This document shows positions 16,247 to 24,873 of a DNA stretch of 64,000 nucleotides, one piece after another. Made by a program: the position numbers and the translations under genes. Location: the NCBI RefSeq assembly GCF_900100385.1, contig NZ_FNFC01000001.1, positions 305,031-369,030 of the forward strand, given 5' to 3'. This DNA is from Halovenus aranensis. Lineage in GTDB: Archaea; Halobacteriota; Halobacteria; Halobacteriales; Haloarculaceae. How positions within the stretch are numbered: the first letter of the stretch is position 1; every line of letters starts with the position of its first letter. The notes beneath the pieces were generated by a model, which was not told the origin of the DNA, made no database searches, and worked only from the letters and a program-made list of their open reading frames with translations.

Positions 16247-17239
16247 CTACAGACCCAATTCCTCGAAGACGCGCTGTTCGTCCTCGCGGGGAGGGCCAGG
16301 GTCGCGCTCTGGTTCGACAGAGCCCTCGATTGCGTTCTCGAATGCACTGCGAGGGTCGAGTGGCTCCCAGCCAAGCGCCGAGAGCTTCTCCGTCGAGAGG
16401 ATGTGTGGATTGGGGTTATACAGCGGGAACGCCGTGGGGTCGATGTCCCCCTGTGCCAACTCGCGGGCGCTGGCCGTGACGAGTTCGACGTCCTCGTTCA
16501 GTATCTCGGCGATTGTCTCGATGGTCTCTCCCAGCGTGAGCACGCGGCGGTCGCCGACGTTGTATACCTCGCCAGCCTCGCCTTCCTCGGCGACCGTTCG
16601 AAGCGCACGGACGACGTTCTCGACGGCCACGATGTGATGGATGTTCGTCCCGTCGCCGGGAACGAGAATCCGGTCGTGCTCTCGGACGCGGTCGACCCAG
16701 TACTCGAAGCGACCGGTGTAATCGTGGCTCCCGTAGACGATTGTCGGCCGGACGCTCATCGCGGGGAACCCGTGTTCGGCCGCTGTGAACACCTGCCGGT
16801 CGCCCTCTGCCTTGCGCGGGCCGTAGGTCTCGGCGCTGTCGTCGACAGCCTGCTCGTCGCTACATGGCCGTAGCGGCGTCTCCCCCTCTCGCTTTGGAAT
16901 CTCGTCGACGCCGTAGGCGTCGCCGCTTGAGATGTAGACGTAGCTCTCGATGTCGTGGCCCTCGATGTTACTGAGGGCGCGGGTCGTCTGCTCGACCTCA
17001 CCGGGGTAGTAGGCAACGGTGTCGAATACGGCCTGAGCCTCGGCCTCTCTGGCTGCTTCGGCGACGGCGACCCAGCTTGTCCGGTCGCCTTTCACGCGGT
17101 GAACGCCCTCGTGGTCTGTGAAGGGGTTGGGGTGTTTCCCGCGGTTGAACAGCGTGACTTCGTAGTCGTGTGCAAGCAGTTCCTCAACCAGATGGCGGCC
17201 GATAAAGCGGGTGCCGCCGATAACCAGTGCGCGGTCCAT
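16247..17239 (-). CDS. NAD-dependent epimerase/dehydratase (atypical SDR, CSP41-like)
   Basis: A 330-residue SDR enzyme. The dinucleotide-binding motif is at the N-terminus (VIGGTRFIGRHL, a G-x-x-x-F-I-G form), followed by NRGKHPNPF, which suggests NADP preference through the Arg after the second strand. The usual Tyr-x-x-x-Lys is replaced by TYGPRKAEGDR, with SSGDAYG as the serine motif, as in the atypical CSP41/RNA-binding-like branch. Its role could be sugar-nucleotide epimerisation or another redox function. ATG at 17239 is chosen over the frame reaching 17626, which would add over 120 residues of non-family sequence. It follows cdc48 on the same strand but is upstream of it by 112 bases. 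Confidence 0.75.
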   Translation of the reverse strand: MDRALVIGGTRFIGRHLVEELLAHDYEVTLFNRGKHPNPFTDHEGVHRVKGDRTSWVAVAEAAREAEAQAVFDTVAYYPGEVEQTTRALSNIEGHDIESYVYISSGDAYGVDEIPKREGETPLRPCSDEQAVDDSAETYGPRKAEGDRQVFTAAEHGFPAMSVRPTIVYGSHDYTGRFEYWVDRVREHDRILVPGDGTNIHHIVAVENVVRALRTVAEEGEAGEVYNVGDRRVLTLGETIETIAEILNEDVELVTASARELAQGDIDPTAFPLYNPNPHILSTEKLSALGWEPLDPRSAFENAIEGSVEPERDPGPPREDEQRVFEELGL

Positions 17240-17474
17240 ACCCGTGGATTGAGGGCGGCAGTTGAAAAGGAGTCGATACCGGCGAACCTTCTCTTCACGG
17301 GCAAACAGCTCCGAGGGCGCTGTCCCCAGCGAACAGCCGCGGCCGACCACCTTTGCCGACACGGTCGAGTTTCCGAGACAACGGCCGTCTATCGGCGCTT
17401 CACCAGCAAGACCCGCCGCGTGACCCGCTGCCGCAACATCAAAAGTTATCCCGTCTGGGAACGCCCATACTTGT

Positions 17475-18596
17475 ATGACGGATTTCTCACGGCGAGTCGA
17501 ACAGGTCTCGATAAGCGGCATCCGCGAGGTCTTCGAGGCGGCGGGCGAGGACGCTATCAACCTCGGTATCGGCCAGCCAGACTTTCCGACGCCGGAACAC
17601 GCGCGCCAGGCGGCTGTCGACGCCATCGAGGCCGGCGACGGCGACGCCTACACCTCGAACAAAGGCATCATCGAACTTCGGGAGGCAATCGCCGAGAAAC
17701 ACGCCCGTGACAACGACCTCGACATCGACCCCGAGAACGTCATCGCCACCGCCGGCGGGAGCGAGGCGCTACACCTCACGATGGAGGCCCACGTCGACGC
17801 CGGTGAGGAGGTCATCTTTCCCGACCCCGGATTCGTTGCCTACGAGGCGCTGACCCACGTCGCCGGCGGAACCCCTCGCCCGGTCGAGCTTCGCGACGAC
17901 CTGACGCTCGACCCGGCCGCTGTCGAGGACGCAATCACCGACGATACAGCGGCATTTGTCATCAATAGCCCCGGGAATCCGACGGGTGCAGTACAGTCCA
18001 AAGAGGACATCCAAGAGTTTGCCCGCATCGCCGACGAGCACGACGTACTCTGTATCTCCGACGAGGTATACGAACACATCGTCTTCGAGGGGGAACACCA
18101 CACCCCGATGGAGTTCGCCGAGTCGGACAACGTCGTCATCGTCAACGCCTGCTCGAAGAGCTACTCGATGACTGGCTGGCGGCTGGGCTGGGTGACCGGC
18201 TCCCACGAGCGTATTGAGCGGATGCTCCGCGTCCACCAGTACGTCCAGGCCTGTGCCAGCGCACCCGCTCAGTACGCTGCCGAGGGGGCCCTGTCGGGCC
18301 CACAGGACTCCGTCGACGAGATGGTTGCTGCCTTCGAACGGCGCCGCGACGTGGTGCTCGACGGCCTCACCGATATGGGGTTGTCGGTGCCGACACCGGA
18401 GGGGGCGTTCTACGCGATGCCCGAGGTGCCCGAGGGCTGGGCCGAGGAGGTGCTCGACCGCGGCGTGGTCGTCGTCCCCGGCGAGGCATTCGGCGATGGT
18501 GGACAGGGGTACGCCCGTCTCTCGTATGCGACCGACATGGAGTCGCTCAAGGAGGCACTCGAAATCATGCGCGAAGCGACCGCCGCCGTGCAGTAA
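17475..18596 (+). CDS. Pyridoxal-phosphate aminotransferase, class I (aspartate aminotransferase type)
   Basis: Transfers amino groups between amino acids and 2-oxo acids with PLP. The product is 373 residues, fold type I. Visible motifs are GQPDFPTP near the N-terminus, the PLP-contact NSPGNPTG (164-171), the Asp-x-x-Tyr motif SDEVYEHI, and the Schiff-base lysine K228 in ACSKSYSMTGWRLGW. The conserved Arg near the C-terminus (YARLSYA) binds the substrate carboxylate. This is the aspartate/aromatic Ib subgroup common in archaea; the exact amino acid cannot be fixed. It is divergent from the SDR gene and has an AAAAGTTA box about 30 bases before the ATG. Confidence 0.88.
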   Translation: MTDFSRRVEQVSISGIREVFEAAGEDAINLGIGQPDFPTPEHARQAAVDAIEAGDGDAYTSNKGIIELREAIAEKHARDNDLDIDPENVIATAGGSEALHLTMEAHVDAGEEVIFPDPGFVAYEALTHVAGGTPRPVELRDDLTLDPAAVEDAITDDTAAFVINSPGNPTGAVQSKEDIQEFARIADEHDVLCISDEVYEHIVFEGEHHTPMEFAESDNVVIVNACSKSYSMTGWRLGWVTGSHERIERMLRVHQYVQACASAPAQYAAEGALSGPQDSVDEMVAAFERRRDVVLDGLTDMGLSVPTPEGAFYAMPEVPEGWAEEVLDRGVVVVPGEAFGDGGQGYARLSYATDMESLKEALEIMREATAAVQ

Positions 18597-18599
18597 CGC

Positions 18600-19922
18600 C
18601 TACAGCTCGCTCTGGACATCTAAGGCGTTCATCTCGTCGACCTCGCGGCTTATCTCTCTGATTTTGTTCGTCTGTTGTTCGTTGGCGGCCGCGATTGCTT
18701 CAGCCTGTTCGGCGACCCGCTCGAAGTCTTCGGCCGTCTCGTCGACCATGCCGGCTATCGCTTCGGTGCTCGCTGCCTGGTCGTCTGTCGCGTCGGCGAC
18801 CTCGGTGACGCCGTCGGAGACGTTTTCGACCACCTCGGCGATACTCTGGAACGTCTCGCCCGACTGCTGTACCTTCTCGGCGCCGCTCTGGAGGATGTCG
18901 TTTGTCTCGTCGAGGCTGTCGACTGCTTCCTTGGTGTTTCCACGAACATCCGCGACAATATCCTCGATTTCGGAGGCACGCTGCTGTGACTCTTCGGCGA
19001 GGCTTTTGACCTCGTCGGCCACGACGGCGAACCCGTCACCGGCCTCGCCGGCCCGGGCGGCCTCGATGGAGGCGTTGAGTGCGAGCAGATTCGTCTGGTC
19101 GGCAATGTCGTTGATGACGTCGACTAGCTCGTCGATCTGTTCGATACTTTCGTCGAGTTCTCGAACGTCTTCGGTCACGCTGCCGGCGGCCGCCTCGAGT
19201 TCGTCCATTATCTCGATTGTGTCGGCTGCCTGCTGGCCACCTGTTTCGGCTTCCTGACGCGCGTCCTGGCTGATTGACTTGACCTCGTCGGCCGTGGCAG
19301 CAATCTCCTCGACGGTCGCACTGAGCGAGGAGACTTCCTGTGCCACCTCCGTCACGGAGTCGAGTTGTGTTGCCGCCTGGGTGCTGATATCCTGTGAGTT
19401 CTCCGCGACCTCCTCGGCGGATTCCTGGAGTTCGTCTACCGCGGATTTGATGCTCCGGCTCGCGGTCTTCTGTGACGAAATGTCCCGGAACGTCTCGCTG
19501 ATTGCGACCACGTCACCGTTCTGGTCGTGAATCGGTCTGACGACGAGTTCTGTCGGAATGACCCGCCCGTCGTAGCTCTCTTTTTCCACCTCGACGCGAA
19601 TCTCGTCTCTCCCTTCGTCGACAATTTGTTTGAGCGTGCAGTTTCCAGTCCCGCACACTTCTGGGTTGCAAAGCTGGTCGTAGCAGTTGACTGAGTCGCT
19701 CCCTTCTGCCTCGACACCACCCATCGACTTCATCTCCTCGTTTTCGATGACAACGTTGAAATCGAGATCGAGAATCCGCATTGCTGCGCCCGTCGACTCC
19801 ATCACCTGCCGAAGATTGCTTGTGAGGACATCCCACAACTCATCTTCGGGGAGCTCCCTGCCGCCAGTAATCTCCTGTGAGTAGTCGTCTCCTGCGGTTG
19901 TCCCGCGCTCTATTTGTGCCAT
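18600..19922 (-). CDS. Soluble PAS-containing methyl-accepting transducer (Htr/MCP type)
   Basis: A 440-residue chemotaxis or signalling transducer without transmembrane segments. A PAS domain (about 30-150) contains four cysteines at exact five-residue spacing (C80, C85, C90, C95), which suggests a metal, iron-sulfur or redox sensor. The coiled-coil signalling domain (about 165-430) has the conserved hairpin tip region DQTNLLALNASIEAARAGE followed by FAVVADEVKSLAEES, which docks CheA and CheW. Methylatable Glu/Gln pairs flank it. ATG at 19922 is fixed by a TATA box 23-28 bases upstream; the longer frame is rejected. No other chemotaxis gene is nearby. Confidence 0.87.
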   Translation of the reverse strand: MAQIERGTTAGDDYSQEITGGRELPEDELWDVLTSNLRQVMESTGAAMRILDLDFNVVIENEEMKSMGGVEAEGSDSVNCYDQLCNPEVCGTGNCTLKQIVDEGRDEIRVEVEKESYDGRVIPTELVVRPIHDQNGDVVAISETFRDISSQKTASRSIKSAVDELQESAEEVAENSQDISTQAATQLDSVTEVAQEVSSLSATVEEIAATADEVKSISQDARQEAETGGQQAADTIEIMDELEAAAGSVTEDVRELDESIEQIDELVDVINDIADQTNLLALNASIEAARAGEAGDGFAVVADEVKSLAEESQQRASEIEDIVADVRGNTKEAVDSLDETNDILQSGAEKVQQSGETFQSIAEVVENVSDGVTEVADATDDQAASTEAIAGMVDETAEDFERVAEQAEAIAAANEQQTNKIREISREVDEMNALDVQSEL

Positions 19923-19944
19923 AGTTGATTGTTCGGGCCTGTAG

Positions 19945-19950
19945 TATTTA
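19945..19950 (-). promoter_or_regulatory. TATA box of the soluble transducer gene
   Basis: TAAATA on the minus strand lies 23-28 bases before the ATG at 19922, giving a leaderless message and fixing the start choice. Confidence 0.55.
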
Positions 19951-20029
19951 GTGTATAATACAATATCCCACAATTTAAGAACGGTCGATGGCACCGACAC
20001 GCACTTGATTTTCCAGTCCAACCAGAGAT

Positions 20030-20431
20030 ATGGACCGACTGTATCCCCAGCACGTCCCGGTGTACGAGACAGACGCGGAACACGAACGGCTCTGGGAGCG
20101 CTGTCACGACCGTGGGGACCCTGTCATTGCTGTCCGGGCCGCGCGGCGAGGATTTGTCGTCAAATACGACCTCGGCCACCTCGACAGCAAACTTACCGGG
20201 CAGGCGCTCCGTCAACTCCGCCAGCAGACCGCCGCATTTCGGAGCTATCCCACCGGCGACACGGACAGCTTCCCACACGGAGCTGACCCGCTCTCACAGG
20301 CAGAACGCCTCGGCGGCGAGGCGGGGCCCGTCTCGGGTGACCTGCACGCACCCACAGAAGCGAAAGCGCGCGACTTGGCATCACGGCTGTCGGCGGTCGT
20401 CTTCGACGGCGCGAACCGACTGCCGCGGTGA
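20030..20431 (+). CDS. Conserved-looking hypothetical protein, 133 residues
   Basis: The coding bias is strong and the product is acidic and His-rich, with no transmembrane segment. The N-terminal 60 residues have alternating strands (DPVIAVRAARRGFVVKYDLG) that could form a small beta fold. The C-terminal part (QAERLGGEAGPVSGDLHAPTEAKARDLASRL) is helical. It is divergent from the transducer gene and precedes infB by 73 bases on the same strand. I recognise no family or motif. Confidence 0.6.
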   Translation: MDRLYPQHVPVYETDAEHERLWERCHDRGDPVIAVRAARRGFVVKYDLGHLDSKLTGQALRQLRQQTAAFRSYPTGDTDSFPHGADPLSQAERLGGEAGPVSGDLHAPTEAKARDLASRLSAVVFDGANRLPR

Positions 20432-20473
20432 CACTCCGGGGACCGAAACGAGTCACTTAAATGGAAACACCGG

Positions 20474-20487
20474 CTGGTTACAACCAG
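20474..20487. promoter_or_regulatory. Small palindrome in front of infB
   Basis: CTGGTT-AC-AACCAG is a 6+6 inverted repeat 18 bases before the infB ATG and just after a CTTAAAT box (20454-20460). It could be an operator; the two-base centre is too tight for an RNA hairpin. Confidence 0.3.
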
Positions 20488-20504
20488 TTCTCAGGTGAGA
20501 CGGG

Positions 20505-22307
20505 ATGTCAGAACACGACCACCAGGCGGAGCCGGATTCGCTTCGGACTCCCATCGTCGCCGTGCTGGGCCACGTCGACCACGGGAAGACGAGCTTGCTC
20601 GACAAGATTCGCGGCTCTGCCGTCCACGAGGGTGAAGCAGGAGCAATCACACAGCATATCGGGTCGACGGCCGTTCCGCTCGAAGTTATCTCGGACATCG
20701 CGGGTGAGCTTGTCAACCCAGATGACTTCGACCTGCCGGGGTTGCTCTTTATCGACACGCCCGGTCACCACTCCTTTTCGACGCTGCGCTCCCGGGGCGG
20801 AGCGCTCGCCGATATCGCGATTCTCGTTGTCGACGTCAACGACGGCTTTCAGCCCCAGACTCACGAGGCGATGGACATTCTCGCCCGGACCTCGACGCCG
20901 TTTATCGTCGCCGCCAACAAAATCGATACCGTTCCGGGGTGGAATCCCGAACAGAACCGACCGTCGAAGGTCGCCATCGAGTCTCAGAGCGAACGTGTCC
21001 AGTCCGACCTTAACGATAGTCTCTACGAGATTATCGGCCAGCTATCGAGCAAGGACATCTCCGCCGATATGTACTGGCGGGTCCAAGACTTCCAGAAAAA
21101 CGTCGGTGTCGTCCCCCTCTCTGCCGAAACTGGCGAGGGTGTGCCGGACCTGCTGACGGTGTTGATGGGGCTCTCCCAGCGGTACATGAAAGACGAGATG
21201 GAAATCGACACCGCGGGACCGGCCGCCGGCACCGTCCTCGAAGTCAAAGACACCCAGGGCTTTGGAACGACCATCGACACGGTCATCTACGACGGGACTA
21301 TCCGCGAAGACGACACTATCGTCGTCGGCTCGAAGCCCGAGCCAATCGTAACCGACGTACGTGCCCTGCTCCAGCCGAAGCCACTGGCCGAGATTCGCGC
21401 AGACGAAGAGTTCGAACAGGTGCCCGAGGTGGTCGCCGCCGAGGGTGTCAAAGTCGCCGCGCCGGACCTCGACGACGCTATGGCCGGAGCGCCGGTCCGC
21501 GTCGTCGGCGACCGTGAACTCGACGACGTGCTCGATATCGTCCGGAAAGAACTCGCCGACATCGAAGTCTCGACCGAGGAAGAGGGTGTCACGGTCAAAG
21601 CCGACACACTCGGCAGCCTCGAGGCGCTCGTGAGTACGCTCGAAGAAGACGAGATTCCGGTGATGGACGCGGGGGTCGGCGACGTGGCCCCCCGCGATGT
21701 CCGGATGGCAGAAACCGCCGAGACGGCCCACGAACAGAGCATCCTTGCGTTCAACGTCGATGTCCTCGACGACGCACGCCAGTTGGCTGAACAAGAGGAC
21801 GTGGGCCTGTTCGAACACGACGTTATCTACCGACTCATCGAGTCCTACCAGGAGTACGTCGAGGAGATACAGGAGGCCCAACAGGAGCAGATTCTGGAGA
21901 ACATCACCCGACCCGCCCGCTTCGAGATTCTCCCCGACCACACGTTTCGCCAGTCTGACCCCGCGGTCGTCGGCGTCGAGATTCGGGGTGGACTGCTACG
22001 GCGGAACTCTAATGTCGTCGCGTTCGAGGGGAGCGACACCGACCGTGTGGGGACGCTCAAGACCATTCAGGACGAGGGCGAAGATGTCGACGAAGCCCGG
22101 ACCGGCGAACGGGTCGCAGTCTCTATCGACGGACCGACTGTCGGCCGCCAGATAAAGGAAGGCGACCAGCTATGGGTCGAAATTCCGGAGAAACACGCCA
22201 AAATCCTCGAACAGGAGTTGACCGACGACATCTCGGCGGACGAACGAGAGGTCCTCTCGATGTACCTAGAGCGTCACCGCAACCGTGACCCCTTCTGGGG
22301 GAAATAA
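20505..22307 (+). CDS. infB: Translation initiation factor aIF5B (IF-2 homologue)
   Basis: GTPase that joins ribosomal subunits and positions initiator tRNA. The 600 residues lack any intein and any long N-terminal extension, as is usual in archaea. G1 is GHVDHGKT (22-29), G3 lies in FIDTPGHHSFSTLR (Asp-Thr-Pro-Gly) and G4 is NKID. After the G domain come beta-barrel II (AAGTVLEVKDTQGFGTTIDTVIYDG), the IF2 alpha-beta-alpha domain III, and domain IV near the C-terminus. The promoter is weak (CTTAAAT at 20454). The TAA stop is followed one base later by the stop of the converging zinc-finger gene. Confidence 0.95.
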   Translation: MSEHDHQAEPDSLRTPIVAVLGHVDHGKTSLLDKIRGSAVHEGEAGAITQHIGSTAVPLEVISDIAGELVNPDDFDLPGLLFIDTPGHHSFSTLRSRGGALADIAILVVDVNDGFQPQTHEAMDILARTSTPFIVAANKIDTVPGWNPEQNRPSKVAIESQSERVQSDLNDSLYEIIGQLSSKDISADMYWRVQDFQKNVGVVPLSAETGEGVPDLLTVLMGLSQRYMKDEMEIDTAGPAAGTVLEVKDTQGFGTTIDTVIYDGTIREDDTIVVGSKPEPIVTDVRALLQPKPLAEIRADEEFEQVPEVVAAEGVKVAAPDLDDAMAGAPVRVVGDRELDDVLDIVRKELADIEVSTEEEGVTVKADTLGSLEALVSTLEEDEIPVMDAGVGDVAPRDVRMAETAETAHEQSILAFNVDVLDDARQLAEQEDVGLFEHDVIYRLIESYQEYVEEIQEAQQEQILENITRPARFEILPDHTFRQSDPAVVGVEIRGGLLRRNSNVVAFEGSDTDRVGTLKTIQDEGEDVDEARTGERVAVSIDGPTVGRQIKEGDQLWVEIPEKHAKILEQELTDDISADEREVLSMYLERHRNRDPFWGK

Positions 22308-22308
22308 C

Positions 22309-22542
22309 TCAGGCTTTGATGCGAACGTCTTCTACGCGGTGGATATCGTCGCCGATGCCGTCCCCGTCACAGTCTGGTTCTGGGCATCGGTAGTGCCAGC
22401 CGTCTTCCGTGGCCGCTCGCTCTGCGAATCGTGTTCCACAACTGTCACAGAACAGTTCTCCCGACTCGCAGTTGTCTTGGTGGAGTTCGAGTTCGAGTTC
22501 CGAGCTGAACGTCCGCTTGCAATCCCGGCAAGTGTGAGTCAT
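22309..22542 (-). CDS. Small zinc-finger protein (C2H2 plus CxxC/C..H..C pair)
   Basis: A 77-residue protein. It starts with a C2H2-like finger, T-C-x2-C-x12-H-x4-C (CRDCKRTFSSELELELHQDNC). A second zinc site follows, made of CDSC and the later YRCPEPDC. Such mini-proteins in haloarchaea are often DNA- or RNA-binding regulators, but the role here is unknown. ATG at 22542 is preferred over the longer frame from 22656 because a GTTTTATG TATA box lies 24-31 bases upstream. It converges on infB with a one-base gap. Confidence 0.72.
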   Translation of the reverse strand: MTHTCRDCKRTFSSELELELHQDNCESGELFCDSCGTRFAERAATEDGWHYRCPEPDCDGDGIGDDIHRVEDVRIKA

Positions 22543-22565
22543 ATCGTAAATATTTGCCGTACTCT

Positions 22566-22573
22566 CATAAAAC
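22566..22573 (-). promoter_or_regulatory. TATA box of the zinc-finger gene
   Basis: GTTTTATG on the minus strand lies 24-31 bases before ATG 22542. It supports the short start and a leaderless message. Confidence 0.5.
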
Positions 22574-22688
22574 TCCACCGGAACGTTCACGTCCGTCGAT
22601 TTCATCTGCTGAATCGACCGACTGACCTCCGAATCACCGCACTGGAGTGCGCTCACAGACAGGTGGTATCACCAGTCCTGTCGCGCGC

Positions 22689-23150
22689 TTAGCTGTCTCG
22701 AATAACAGTTTTCAGACAAGTCTCTGGACGCGGGTCACGGAAGCGGTAGGCACGCGGGCGACGCTCGACTGTAAACAGACGGAGTCGAACCACGAGCCGA
22801 CGGTCGTCGTCAAGAGTCGCCCGGCAGAGCGGCCCTCGGCTCGTCACGACGAAATACGGCGGCGCAGGGACTGGCGTTCCGGCCGCAGTGGCGTCAGTCG
22901 CGGCGACGGCTGTCGCCAGCGCGTCGAGTAACGCGGTGTCGAGACCGCGTGCTGTGAGTTGGCTGGCCAGTGGCGTGGTCACTCGCTCCGGGTCCGGGAC
23001 AGTCTCGGTCGACCAGGAAGCCGATACCGTGCGCCCAACCGAACACACGTCTGCGACGGTGTCGCGGTGTTCGGCGAGTACGTGCCTCCTGACGGTCTCC
23101 CGAATTTCTTCGGCCATCACACCGGTGTAGATGTGCCCGCCCCAAAACAT
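22689..23150 (-). CDS. Unknown haloarchaeal protein downstream of the NTF2-histidine kinase
   Basis: A 153-residue soluble protein that starts MFWGGHIYTGVMAEEIRETV. Its helical first half (MAEEIRETVRRHVLAEHRDTVADV) is followed by a Thr/Ala-rich stretch and a basic, strand-rich C-terminus (PYFVVTSRGPLCRATLDDDRRLVVRLRLFTV). The frame from 23297 would add 49 basic residues of low family likelihood and overlap the kinase gene, so ATG at 23150 is taken. It lies 61 bases after the kinase on the same strand, so it may be co-transcribed. It could be a partner or output protein, but this is only an inference from position. Confidence 0.6.
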   Translation of the reverse strand: MFWGGHIYTGVMAEEIRETVRRHVLAEHRDTVADVCSVGRTVSASWSTETVPDPERVTTPLASQLTARGLDTALLDALATAVAATDATAAGTPVPAPPYFVVTSRGPLCRATLDDDRRLVVRLRLFTVERRPRAYRFRDPRPETCLKTVIRDS

Positions 23151-23211
23151 TCGGGAACGCCACCAACGGCGACTGGAACCCCATTGCTCACAGGCCAGTC
23201 GGGTCGCCTGG

Positions 23212-24285
23212 CTAGTGACCCAGATTCGGCAGCGTGATGTGGACCGTTGGCTCTTTTTCGGTTCCGAACGTGATTTGCCCCTCGAGTCGGGTGACACACC
23301 ACTTGGTAATCCAGAGGCCGATGCCGCTGCCGTGGAGCAGTTGTGTCTCTTGGTCCTGACGGAGCGGCTCCAGTTCAGATTCCGGGATGCCCGGTCCGTT
23401 GTCTTCGATTTCGAGTTCGACGACGCCCTGTCCCGACGCCGGTCTGGCTGTCACCGTTACCTCCGGCGTCTCCGTGTTAGTGTACAGAATGGCGTTTTGA
23501 ATTGTCTCTTCGAGAATGTTCTGAAACAGGCTTCTGTCGCTCCTGAGTTCGAGAGACTCGTCGGGGCATACACACCGACAGGAGACGCTGTGGTGGCGCT
23601 CGTACTGGTCGAGTACTTCGGTAATCGTGTCGGTGACGTGAAACTGCGTCGGACTGAGCGGAGTATCGATTGCCATCTGCTCGATTTTCTGTGCCTTTTC
23701 GACGGTGCTGAGCAGGCCCGCTGTCTTCTCTTTGATAGTCGCAGCGGCCGCGTCCGGGTCGCTTTCGAAGGTTTCGACGCTGGCGAGGATGACGTTGAGT
23801 TTGTTTCGTAGATTGTGGCGCAACACGCGGTTGAGTATCTCGTAATACTGGTCTCGGAGCTTCTCTGTCGTCGGGTCTGCAGATAGGAGCCCCAGCGCTT
23901 CGAGTGTTGCTGTCGGGTCGTGGGTAATCTCGATTTCGGTAATGAGGTTGTCCTCGACGGTGACAATAGAGGCTGCACACTCGGTGAACCGTTCGTGGCC
24001 CGGCTCGACGCCGTAGGCCGTTCCCCTGTGCTCTATCAGTAACTCCTGTGTGAATGCGGCGCGGCGTCCGGCTGTGAGAGACGTTCCTATCGTCACGTCG
24101 ACCATCTCGAACTGCTCGTCGCTGGTTTCGAGACGGTCGAGATACTCCGCCCGGGAGAAGGTGGTTCCGTTTATTATGACGTGCACGTCACCCGCGAGAA
24201 AGCGCTCGGCCGCATCAACTCGAGACGTGTCTACCATGGCCTCCAGAAACGCCGTGGCAACTTCGAGTGCCGAGCCCTCGGCCAT
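23212..24285 (-). CDS. Histidine kinase with N-terminal NTF2/SnoaL-like domain
   Basis: A 357-residue soluble protein. Residues 5-125 look like a SnoaL/NTF2 cone fold: a helical opening (ALEVATAFLEAMVDT), the strand pattern HVIINGTTFSRAEYLDRL, and closing strands ending in EIEITHDPTATL. It is followed by a DHp helix with H157 (RVLRHNLRNKLN, the haloarchaeal form) and a HATPase domain (230-355) with N264 in the N-box, DNGPGIP and GSGIGLW. The NTF2 fold is a pocket domain that often binds small hydrophobic ligands, so it may be the sensor here in place of PAS. ATG at 24285 is chosen; the longer frame would need TTG at 24312. No response regulator is adjacent. Confidence 0.75.
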   Translation of the reverse strand: MAEGSALEVATAFLEAMVDTSRVDAAERFLAGDVHVIINGTTFSRAEYLDRLETSDEQFEMVDVTIGTSLTAGRRAAFTQELLIEHRGTAYGVEPGHERFTECAASIVTVEDNLITEIEITHDPTATLEALGLLSADPTTEKLRDQYYEILNRVLRHNLRNKLNVILASVETFESDPDAAAATIKEKTAGLLSTVEKAQKIEQMAIDTPLSPTQFHVTDTITEVLDQYERHHSVSCRCVCPDESLELRSDRSLFQNILEETIQNAILYTNTETPEVTVTARPASGQGVVELEIEDNGPGIPESELEPLRQDQETQLLHGSGIGLWITKWCVTRLEGQITFGTEKEPTVHITLPNLGH

Positions 24286-24369
24286 GCTAGCCAGTGAAAC
24301 CTCCAGCAACAAATGTCTGTGGTAGTCAATAACACAGTCTCCCGCCGGTGGCGTATCCGAACCGTACGG

Positions 24370-24377
24370 GTTTTAAC
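24370..24377 (+). promoter_or_regulatory. TATA box of the L44e operon
   Basis: GTTTTAAC lies about 40 bases before the ATG of L44e, so a short leader of about 13 bases is expected. Confidence 0.45.
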
Positions 24378-24412
24378 CGCGCGTGTCGAACACCCCTCAA
24401 AGGTCGATATCT

Positions 24413-24694
24413 ATGGAGATGCCACGACGAATGAACACCTACTGTCCGCACTGTAACGAACACCACGAACACGAAGTCGAGAAGGTCCGCTCGGGGCGCT
24501 CCTCCGGGATGACCAAAGTCGACGGTCGCCAGCGCGACCGCCAGGCCGGCATCGGGAACGACGGTAAGTTCTCGAAGGTGCCGGGTGGTGACAAGCCCAC
24601 GAAGAAGACACAGCTTACCTACCGCTGTGGCGAGTGTGGTCGCGCCCACCAGCGTGAAGGCTGGCGCGCTGGCCGACTCACCTTCCAGGAGTGA
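24413..24694 (+). CDS. rpl44e: Ribosomal protein L44e
   Basis: A zinc-binding protein of the large subunit near the E site, 93 residues. C11-x2-C14 and C72-x2-C75 form the zinc ribbon, and the stretch [20 protein letters not shown] is diagnostic. The start MEMPRR matches the family, so the upstream ATG at 24383 is not used. First gene of an operon with S27e, aIF2-alpha, Nop10 and a PAC2 protein. Confidence 0.95.
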   Translation: MEMPRRMNTYCPHCNEHHEHEVEKVRSGRSSGMTKVDGRQRDRQAGIGNDGKFSKVPGGDKPTKKTQLTYRCGECGRAHQREGWRAGRLTFQE

Positions 24695-24699
24695 TACAG

Positions 24700-24873
24700 A
24701 TGGCTGGTAACTTTACACTCGTCGCGTGTCCGGACTGTGAGAACGAACAGGTCGTCTTCGAGAAGGCCGCGACATCGGTCGCCTGCGCGGTCTGTGGGCA
24801 CACGCTCGCCCACCCGAGCGGCGGCAAGGCCGACCTCGAAGGCGAGGTCGTCGAAACGGTCGAAGCACGATGA
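24700..24873 (+). CDS. rps27e: Ribosomal protein S27e
   Basis: Small-subunit zinc-ribbon protein of 57 residues with C10-x2-C13 and C29-x2-C32 ([16 protein letters not shown], then ACAVCG). It begins five bases after the L44e stop codon. The ATG at 24700 is preferred over the upstream ATG at 24691, three codons earlier. Its stop codon overlaps the aIF2-alpha start (ATGA), so translation is coupled. Confidence 0.94.
   Translation: MAGNFTLVACPDCENEQVVFEKAATSVACAVCGHTLAHPSGGKADLEGEVVETVEAR

Noticed and set aside
17240..17626. N-terminal extension of the SDR gene
   Set aside because: It would precede a perfect NAD-binding start and overlaps the divergent aminotransferase; ATG 17239 is better.
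22543..22656. Longer start for the zinc-finger gene
   Set aside because: The added 38 residues have no family character and the TATA box lies inside them.
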